Shown here piece by piece: positions 13,801-18,547 of a stretch of DNA of 18,547 nt (position 1 is its first letter; each line of letters opens with the position of its first letter). The translations under genes and the position numbers were made by a program. The notes beneath the pieces are model-generated. The model was not told where the DNA came from and searched no databases. It worked only from the letters and a program-made list of their open reading frames with translations. Origin of the DNA: DASVLX01 sp035552275 (lineage in GTDB: Bacteria > Actinomycetota > Actinomycetes > Mycobacteriales > Pseudonocardiaceae); NCBI GenBank assembly GCA_035552275.1, contig DASZLR010000206.1, positions 1 to 18,547 on the forward strand, read 5' to 3'.

Positions 13801-16665
13801 CTGACCGAACTCGCCGACAGCCGGCTGTCCCCCGACTACGCGGCCCATGCCGTCGGCGCCGGCAGCCTGCTGGTGCGCACCGACGAGGACCTGTTCGGCT
13901 TCATCCACACCTCGGTCGCCGAGTGGCTGGTCGCCGGCATGATCGCCGGACAGTTCTACGCCGGGGTGGCCGCGCCGCCGGAACTCGCCCAGCGCGCGCT
14001 GTCCCAGCTGACCATCGACTTCCTGTGCGATCTCGCCGATCCGCGCGCCTGCCAGTCGTGGGCGGAGGCGGTGCTCGGCCCTGTCGACACTGCCGGCACT
14101 GGCAATGCGGACAGCGTCTCCCAGGCGGTCTCCCGGGCGAACGCGTTCAAGGTCAGCACCCGGCTGCGCACGCCGCCGACCGGAGACCTGCGCGACGCGG
14201 CTCTGCCGGACGAGGATCTGTCCCATCGGGAGATGTCCGGCGTGGACCTGACTGGAGCGGATTTGTCCCGCGCCCGGCTGGTAGGCACAAATTTGTCTGG
14301 TGCGATCTTGCGGGACGCGCGGCTGGTGGACACCAGATTGGACGAAGCGCGGCTGGCCGGCGCGGATCTGCGCGGCGCGGACCTGACCAGGGCCCGATTG
14401 CCCAGGACGGATCTGACCGACGCCCAGGTGGCCGGCAGCCGATGGAACCGGGCGGTGCTGGTCGGCGCGACCGGCGTGCCGAACGCGCCGGAGCTACGGG
14501 ACGCGGCGATCGTGCCACCGCAGCCGGTCCGCACCCAGTTCGCCCCGGCCGCCGTCGGCGTGCGACACGGTTTCCGCGCCCGGCTGCCGCAGGTGCTCTC
14601 GTACAGCCGCGACGGCGGCACGCTGGCCATCGGCACCGAGGACGGCGGCGTGCTGATCTACGACGCGGTCTCGGGCCAGCCGCTGCGGACGCTGTCCGGG
14701 CACCGGGGCCGGGTGTTCGCGGTGGCCTACGGCGAGCGGGCGCTGATCACCGGCGGCCGGGAGGGCCATGTCCGGCTGTGGGATCCGAACAACGGCGACC
14801 CGCTGGCGGTGCTCCCCGAGCATCTGGGCTGGCCGTGGCCGCTGGTGGTCAACGCCGCCGGCGACCTGCTGGTCACCGGCGACTCGTTCGGCGTGATCCG
14901 GCTGTGGGACCTGCCCACCGGCCGGCTGCGGCGCACCTGCCCGATGGCCGGACGCGGCTTCATCTACAGCGCGGCGGTGTCCGACCGGCTGGTCGCCGCC
15001 TCCTACGAGAACGGCACCGCGTGCGTGTGGGACATCGCCACCGGCGAGCAGACCGGCGATCTGGCCGGCGCCGACGGCGAGCTCTACCGGGTCGCGTTCA
15101 GTCCGGACGGACGCCTGCTGGCCACCGGCGGGGCGGGCGGGGCGCTGCGGCTGTGGGACGCCGGCACCGGCCATCAGGTCGCGGATCTGCCCGGCCATCC
15201 CGAACGGCTGTACACCGTGGCCTTTCATCCGACACGGCCGCTGCTGGCCAGCGCGGACATGGACGGCGGGGTGCGCATCTGGCGCACCGACACCAGCGAC
15301 GTCACCAGCGCCCACACCAGCGAGCCGGTGCACGTGCTGACCGGCCACCAGGCAGGCGTCTACTGGGCCGCGTTCAGCCCTTCGGGTGACACGCTCGCCA
15401 CCGGCGACAGCGCCGGCACGGTCTGTCTGTGGGACACCGAGACCGGGCGGCGGCGGCACCGGCTGACCGCGCACACCGGCTCGATCTGGCCATTCGCCTT
15501 CCGACCCGACGGCGAGCAACTGGCGATCAGCGACGACCAGTTCACCACCCGGCTGTGGGACCCGGCGACCGGCCAATGCCGGCACACCATCACCGGACAC
15601 GGCCGGAAGGTCACCTCGGTGAACTTCTCCGGAACCGGCGGGATGCTGGCGGCCAGCGGCAATGACGGCACGGTTCGGCTGTGGGATCCGGACCGTGGCC
15701 GGTTGTTGCGCCGGCTGGCCGGCACCGACGACCGACTGGTGATGTTGGAAACCGCGGTGTTCAGCCCGACCGCCGCGCGGCTGGTGACGGTGAGCAACGA
15801 CGGCCGGATGAACCTGCTCGACGTTGCCAGCGGCGGCTACGAGCGGCACATCAACGTCGAGTCGGCGCCCATCTGGGCAGTCACCTTCGACTCCACCGGC
15901 GACATGCTGGCGACCGCGAACGACGACGACACGGTTCGCACCTGGTACCGCTCGAACGGGCGACTGGTGCGGACACTGGCCGAGCACCGCGGCCGGGTGC
16001 GGTCGATCGCGTACAACGCGGACAGCTCGATGCTGGCCACCGGCTGCGACGACACGCTGATCCGGTTGTGGGACGCGGAGTCCGGGCGGCTGCTGCGCAC
16101 GCTGTCCGGACACAGCGACCGGGTCTACGCGGTGGCCTTCTCCGGCGACCTGCTGGCCAGCGCGTCCTGGGACAACAGGGCGATCATCTGGGACACCTTG
16201 TCAGGAGAACCGATGCACCAGCTCGGCCAGCACAACGGTCGACTGTGGACGGCCGCGTTCAACGCCACCGGCGATCTGCTCGCCACCGCCGGCGACGACC
16301 TGGTGATCCGGCTCTGGGACCCGAAGACCGGCCGTCAGCTGCACGCGCTGGAAGGGCACACTCGCAGCGTGTGGTCGGTGGCGTTCAGCCCATCGGGTGA
16401 TCTGCTCGCCAGCGGCGGCGACGACGGCACCGTCCGGCTGTGGTCGATCTCCGCCGAGGCGCCCACCAGCCGGCCGACGCTGCGGATGACCCTGCTCGGG
16501 CTACCGGAGGGGTGGGCCGCGATCGGCCCGGACGGCCGGTACAAGTCCGAGGGTGACATCGCCGGGCAGTACTGGCACGTCACCGGGATGTGCCGGTTCG
16601 AGCCGGGGGAACTGGATCCGCACCTGAGTCACATCCGCCGGCTGTCGCTCGACGGTCCGTGGTGA
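10810..16665 (+). CDS. NLR-like immune receptor: TIR - degenerate phosphoesterase - NACHT - pentapeptide - WD40
   Basis: A 1951-residue multidomain STAND protein. Residues 22-148 are a TIR domain (DIFISYSPADE) with S89 and the probable NADase glutamate E95 (SRYGRMEW). A proline-rich linker runs to 217. Residues 218-480 resemble a calcineurin-like phosphoesterase that has lost most metal ligands. Residues 556-700 are an unnamed pre-NACHT region ending YPPELYVPQRF. NACHT follows, with Walker A GDFGRGKT (K730) and Walker B LLFDGFDEL (D799-E803), then a helical part to about 1115. Pentapeptide repeats occupy 1132-1222, fifteen WD40 blades 1253-1884, and a conserved tail (PDGRYKSEGD, RFEPGELDP) the end. 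By analogy with bacterial NACHT and TIR defence proteins, ligand sensing would drive oligomerisation and NAD+ loss. The trigger is unknown. ATG 10810 was preferred to GTG 10777 because a -10-like element precedes it. Confidence 0.93.
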   Translation: MRWQGGLGDGASGRFSWRSDHPVDIFISYSPADERWATWVAWQLEAEGYRTLLQAWDFVPGSNFIDFMDRGVREAAVVVAMLSPNYLQSRYGRMEWQAALRTDVDKLVTVRIADCPLDGLLATITWVDLVDVGDAEQARRALLGRLRQALDGRAKPLREPDFPQDEQPPGRSAVDLTHQPPEDHPPATGSWEPPHSRRAPVTPPAYPPAVPAGPRQRDTITLLHVPGPRFGRGMADPDEPLHAKDLQARIWANVTRLADSGVSKPDLIVVTGDLTESAKPREIDEALTFLTGLRVLLGLEPDRLILVPGGHDVSKAACASYFSHCEAEDIPPQEPYFPKLKHYADLFNQLYQGFEGLVFDVAQPWTLFALPELRVAVAGLNSTMAASHRAEDNYGWIGERQAAWFADRLRPFEESGWLRIGLLRHDPAPGAGVAGADPALLRDAGTLGRLLGRRLNFVLHGPGPGGARLDFVDPDLPVLPAARPGQDEVVQVTADGLTRFSGHDDQPTENPETLRRRWHAVSGAFSAAKSKDAAEAESAIEPAAQPEQDRPQPAADPHSLLLDRVAEVCRTRYPKASVRRVDVEPAHLLITDQEDGFSPQRRIAAHVGEPTREVLDDFLRVDPDPGSELVYQGPPAAHALREEAHRRGVRLRSFIEFQGLLDLRGYLGRQTRRLRTDPRYPPELYVPQRFRTLDRDDHDVRDDLATELVDLVTADRPRFVLLLGDFGRGKTFALREVARRIAETMPHLVPILIELRTLDKAHTVDGLVAAHLANEGEELIDLKAFHYMLREGRIVLLFDGFDELVSRISYDRAADHLETLLRAAQDRAKIVVTSRTQHFKSTAQVFTVLGERVGLLPYRRILNVEDFTPAQVRAFLVNRYGGDERKADDRMGLIKGIADVLGLSRNPRMLSFIADLDDDRLRAAAHARQTVSAAALYGEILHSWMSYEAERARRGPGTSIGLRLEDQWRAVTALARRLWETGESYLRLSELTEVAGTLTELADSRLSPDYAAHAVGAGSLLVRTDEDLFGFIHTSVAEWLVAGMIAGQFYAGVAAPPELAQRALSQLTIDFLCDLADPRACQSWAEAVLGPVDTAGTGNADSVSQAVSRANAFKVSTRLRTPPTGDLRDAALPDEDLSHREMSGVDLTGADLSRARLVGTNLSGAILRDARLVDTRLDEARLAGADLRGADLTRARLPRTDLTDAQVAGSRWNRAVLVGATGVPNAPELRDAAIVPPQPVRTQFAPAAVGVRHGFRARLPQVLSYSRDGGTLAIGTEDGGVLIYDAVSGQPLRTLSGHRGRVFAVAYGERALITGGREGHVRLWDPNNGDPLAVLPEHLGWPWPLVVNAAGDLLVTGDSFGVIRLWDLPTGRLRRTCPMAGRGFIYSAAVSDRLVAASYENGTACVWDIATGEQTGDLAGADGELYRVAFSPDGRLLATGGAGGALRLWDAGTGHQVADLPGHPERLYTVAFHPTRPLLASADMDGGVRIWRTDTSDVTSAHTSEPVHVLTGHQAGVYWAAFSPSGDTLATGDSAGTVCLWDTETGRRRHRLTAHTGSIWPFAFRPDGEQLAISDDQFTTRLWDPATGQCRHTITGHGRKVTSVNFSGTGGMLAASGNDGTVRLWDPDRGRLLRRLAGTDDRLVMLETAVFSPTAARLVTVSNDGRMNLLDVASGGYERHINVESAPIWAVTFDSTGDMLATANDDDTVRTWYRSNGRLVRTLAEHRGRVRSIAYNADSSMLATGCDDTLIRLWDAESGRLLRTLSGHSDRVYAVAFSGDLLASASWDNRAIIWDTLSGEPMHQLGQHNGRLWTAAFNATGDLLATAGDDLVIRLWDPKTGRQLHALEGHTRSVWSVAFSPSGDLLASGGDDGTVRLWSISAEAPTSRPTLRMTLLGLPEGWAAIGPDGRYKSEGDIAGQYWHVTGMCRFEPGELDPHLSHIRRLSLDGPW
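14203..14475 (+). repeat. Pentapeptide-repeat segment inside the NACHT protein
   Basis: About eighteen tandem A(D/N/R)LXX-type pentapeptides, for example GVDLT GADLS RARLV GTNLS GAILR DARLV, then DLRGADLTRARL. Such repeats form a right-handed quadrilateral beta-helix. The segment links the helical part of NACHT to the first WD40 blade and may act as a spacer or a second recognition surface. Confidence 0.9.
14566..16461 (+). repeat. Fifteen WD40 blades inside the NACHT protein
   Basis: Fifteen units of 40-48 residues can be laid out by their (V/L)RLWD-type and GH endings. Blades 1-4, 10 and 11 depart most from the consensus (IYD, CVWD, LLD, TWY in place of LWD), and blade 6 carries an extra loop with TSDVTSAHTSEP. 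Seven plus eight blades would make two propellers. In STAND proteins such repeats are usually the sensor. Confidence 0.92.
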
Positions 16666-16667
16666 TG

Positions 16668-16684
16668 CCGGTGTTATCCACCGG
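16668..16684. terminator. Short hairpin between convergent genes
   Basis: CCGGTG-TTATC-CACCGG is a perfect six-base-pair stem with a five-base loop. It starts two bases after the stop of the NACHT gene and ends seven bases before the end of the convergent two-TM gene. The position suits a bidirectional terminator, but there is no T-run on either side. Confidence 0.45.
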
Positions 16685-16691
16685 GGATGGC

Positions 16692-17633
16692 TCACTCGTA
16701 CGGGTTGTCCGCGTGGACGGCCCGCTTGATGACGTCGGTGACATCGTCATCCGTATAATGATCGGGCAAGCCGACAGCGACGGCACGCAACGTGTCTCGT
16801 GCTTCCTCGACGGTCGGCTGATCGCTGAGTAGCGTTGCCTGACTGAGATCGACTCGACGCGCCTGGTCGAAACTCACCTTCAGCTCGCTGTGCCAGTGGC
16901 CGTAGAGATAATGACCACGCTTGATTTGCAGAGCCGGGTATTTCGGATGCCGCTCGGTGATGATGAGCGAGTCGGTGGAGAGCTCCCAGCGGAACGTAGC
17001 CATGGTCGACGACAACGCGATCTGCACCTCCAGCAGTGCATACCTCTGTTGCCACCAGCAAGAGGCAAGAATCGTGGCATACAGCTCTTTCTGGGTGTCC
17101 ACACTGGTCCACCCCGAGGTGTCATTGTCTTTCATCGATCGAAAATAATTGACGTATCGCTCGCACAGCTCGGTATCGGTCGGGTCAAGAATTTCCAGCC
17201 GAAAGTCGAGCTTACGTCGGTCTTCGCGCGCGGCGCGGACACATTCGGGCAAGGTGACGGCGCGGATGAAGGTCCCGCTGCCGCCCTTGAAAACCCACAC
17301 ATGAGAGCCGCGCCGCGCACGGGCGAGCGTCTCGGAAATCTCAGACCCCACCAGGACCTTGATCTCGTCCGACCGGTCGAGCCGCTCAACTAACGAGTCG
17401 AGTCGCCCAGCCATGCTGCCGAGCGCAGTCCGCATCTCCGGTTCGGTGGCCTCGCCGCGCCAGTTCCCGCGGAGGATGGATAACGCCAAGGCGGCGAGGG
17501 CTCCCAGTATGGAACTGTTGATCACCACGTCCGAAACCGCGCCACTCAATCCGGCGACGGCGGCGACCGCGGCGATAATCAGGGCGATCGCGGCGTCCGC
17601 GTCGGCTACCAGCGACTTGAGTAGGGCCTTCAA
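16692..17633 (-). CDS. Two-TM protein of unknown family, second copy (paralog B)
   Basis: A 313-residue relative of the protein at 7006-7899. Two membrane helices at about 13-31 and 37-54 are followed by a charged, probably coiled stretch (61-90) that copy A lacks, then the shared cytoplasmic domain. Matching landmarks are FKGGSGT (115-121), RAVTLPECVRAAR, LDPTD, ATILASCWW, ATFRWELS, LLSDQPTVEEAR and TDDDVTDVIKRAV...NPYE. By hand count, 33 of 57 residues are identical across the FKGG-DPT block. The TTG at 17633 was chosen because GAGGGAG lies just before it and the protein then begins like copy A; the frame is open 41 codons further upstream without a ribosome-binding site. Codons are clearly more A/T-rich (TAT, TTT, AAT, AAA are frequent) than in copy A. 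It converges on the NACHT gene with 26 bases between. Confidence 0.85.
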   Translation of the reverse strand: MKALLKSLVADADAAIALIIAAVAAVAGLSGAVSDVVINSSILGALAALALSILRGNWRGEATEPEMRTALGSMAGRLDSLVERLDRSDEIKVLVGSEISETLARARRGSHVWVFKGGSGTFIRAVTLPECVRAAREDRRKLDFRLEILDPTDTELCERYVNYFRSMKDNDTSGWTSVDTQKELYATILASCWWQQRYALLEVQIALSSTMATFRWELSTDSLIITERHPKYPALQIKRGHYLYGHWHSELKVSFDQARRVDLSQATLLSDQPTVEEARDTLRAVAVGLPDHYTDDDVTDVIKRAVHADNPYE

Positions 17634-17698
17634 CGCTGTCTCCCTCGGCGGCAGGTGGCCCACAAGATCATAACCAAGGACACCACACCAGCCAAGAG

Positions 17699-17715
17699 CC
17701 GGAAAACAATTCCGG
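17699..17715. other. Perfect six-base-pair hairpin upstream of the second two-TM gene
   Basis: CCGGAA-AACAA-TTCCGG lies between the icd terminator-like hairpin and the start of the two-TM gene. It may be part of the icd termination region or a leader structure of the two-TM gene. There is no other support. Confidence 0.35.
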
Positions 17716-17722
17716 CGGAAAT

Positions 17723-17760
17723 GGGAGTGGCCGGCGCCAGAGCCGGCACCGGCCACTCCC
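17723..17760 (-). terminator. Strong hairpin downstream of icd
   Basis: GGGAGTGGCCGG at 17723-17734 and CCGGCCACTCCC at 17749-17760 form a perfect twelve-base-pair stem. The 14-base loop can extend it by a GCC/GGC triplet after one mismatch. It starts 29 bases past the icd stop. No long T-run follows, as is common for actinobacterial terminators. Confidence 0.7.
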
Positions 17761-17789
17761 GGCCAGCTGAAACAGGCGATCCAGGAAGC

Positions 17790-18547
17790 TCAGCCGATTC
17801 GCTGGCGCAGGTTCTCGTCCAGGATGGCCAGGAACTCCTCGGTGGTCTGCCAGCCCTGGTCCGGGCCGACCAGGAGGGCCAGGTCCTTGGTCATCTTGCC
17901 GCTCTCCACGGTCTCGATGACGACCCGCTCCAGGGTGTCGGCGAAGCCGATCACCTCGGGCGTGCCGTCCAGCTTGCCGCGGTGCTTGAGGCCGCCGGTC
18001 CAGGCGTAGATGGAGGCGATCGGGTTGGTCGAGGTCGGCTTGCCCTGCTGGTGCTGGCGGAAGTGCCGGGTGACCGTGCCGTGCGCGGCCTCGGCCTCGA
18101 CGGTCCTGCCGTCCGGGGTGGTCAGCACCGAGGTCATCAGGCCGAGCGAGCCGTAGCCCTGGGCCACCGTGTCGGACTGCACGTCGCCGTCGTAGTTCTT
18201 GCAGGCCCATACATAGCCGCCCGACCACTTCAGGGCGGCGGCGACCATGTCGTCGATCAGCCGGTGCTCGTAGGTCAGGCCCTTGGCCTTGAACTCGTCG
18301 GCGTACTCGGTCTCGTAGATCTCCTGGAACAGGTCCTTGAAACGCCCGTCGTAGGCCTTGACGATGGTGTTCTTGGTCGAGAGGTACAGCGGATAGTTGC
18401 GGTTCAGCGCATAGCGGAAGCTGGCGTGCGCGAAGTCGCGGATCGACTGGTCGAGGTTGTACATGGCCATGGCCACGCCACCGCCCGGGAAGTCGAACAC
18501 GTCGTGCTCGATGACCTGGCCGTCCTCGCCGACGAACTTGATCGACA
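17790..18547 (-). CDS. icd: NADP-dependent isocitrate dehydrogenase, eukaryotic-type homodimeric form (5' partial)
   Basis: The last 251 residues of a TCA-cycle enzyme that oxidises isocitrate to 2-oxoglutarate with NADP+. The frame is open to the window edge; roughly the first 150 residues are missing, judged from human IDH1. Clear family landmarks are the active-site lysine of STKNTIVKAYDGRFKD, the metal-binding aspartates of NYDGDVQSD, and the NADP-binding AEAAHGTVTRH followed by STNPIASIYAWT. This is the IDH1-like subfamily, unlike the monomeric enzyme of many Streptomyces and Corynebacterium or the E. coli type. It ends with a normal stop and a strong hairpin 29 bases further on. Confidence 0.97.
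   Translation of the reverse strand, partial: SIKFVGEDGQVIEHDVFDFPGGGVAMAMYNLDQSIRDFAHASFRYALNRNYPLYLSTKNTIVKAYDGRFKDLFQEIYETEYADEFKAKGLTYEHRLIDDMVAAALKWSGGYVWACKNYDGDVQSDTVAQGYGSLGLMTSVLTTPDGRTVEAEAAHGTVTRHFRQHQQGKPTSTNPIASIYAWTGGLKHRGKLDGTPEVIGFADTLERVVIETVESGKMTKDLALLVGPDQGWQTTEEFLAILDENLRQRIG

Noticed and set aside
11587..14226. An 879-codon open frame on the minus strand inside the NACHT gene
   Set aside because: Antisense shadow of a GC-rich gene whose plus-strand product has clear TIR, NACHT and repeat motifs. The same holds for the 539-codon frame at 14494-16113 opposite the WD40 region.
16625..16634. TGAGTCACAT near the end of the NACHT gene, identical to part of the fbiC-promoter palindrome
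   Set aside because: It lies inside coding sequence, without the second half of the palindrome; ten bases can match by chance in this window.
6890..17760. Mobile-element boundaries such as direct repeats, a tRNA attachment site or an integrase around the accessory region
   Set aside because: None was found by eye; the insertion idea rests only on gene order and composition.

Overview
The window looks like a chromosomal segment of a high-GC, F420-producing actinobacterium. The evidence is a strong G/C third-position bias, a fused CofG-CofH protein (FbiC), a DUF222/13E12-type HNH protein and a eukaryotic-type NADP isocitrate dehydrogenase. A member of the Pseudonocardiales or Mycobacteriales fits best, but the sequence does not fix the genus. 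Both ends are cut: the HNH gene lacks its start and icd lacks its N-terminal third.

Layout. (a) 1-4842 is mostly housekeeping: the 3' end of the HNH gene (+), then trpS, a small membrane protein and fbiC, all on the minus strand. (b) 4843-6775, all minus strand: a MntA-HepT type VII toxin-antitoxin pair (4912-5578), exodeoxyribonuclease III and a small membrane-anchored SH3-domain protein. (c) 6776-17633 is accessory. It begins with a tightly overlapping plus-strand operon (7006-9493) of a two-TM protein of unknown family, a three-His cupin and an inositol-monophosphatase-family phosphatase. A convergent ArsB-like permease follows, then a divergent 5.9-kb gene (10810-16665) for a TIR / degenerate phosphoesterase / NACHT / pentapeptide / WD40 protein. 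A second, convergent copy of the two-TM family (16692-17633) closes the region. (d) The 3' two-thirds of icd (minus) fills the right edge.

How the genes may work together. The giant protein has the build of a bacterial NLR-like immune receptor: a TIR NADase-type effector, a NACHT switch and 15 WD40 blades as a likely sensor. MntA-HepT is a second, independent defence or stress module. The most unusual part is the pair of related two-TM proteins that bracket the receptor in opposite orientations. One of them is translationally coupled to a cupin and a phosphatase, which suggests a membrane-linked small-molecule pathway that I cannot name. A functional link between that operon and the receptor is an inference from position only.

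No tRNA, rRNA, CRISPR array, integrase or insertion sequence was seen. No gene-free stretch exceeds 300 bases; the longest is 6776-7005 (230 bases, divergent promoters). The other gaps hold short hairpins or palindromes, listed below, or nothing recognisable.
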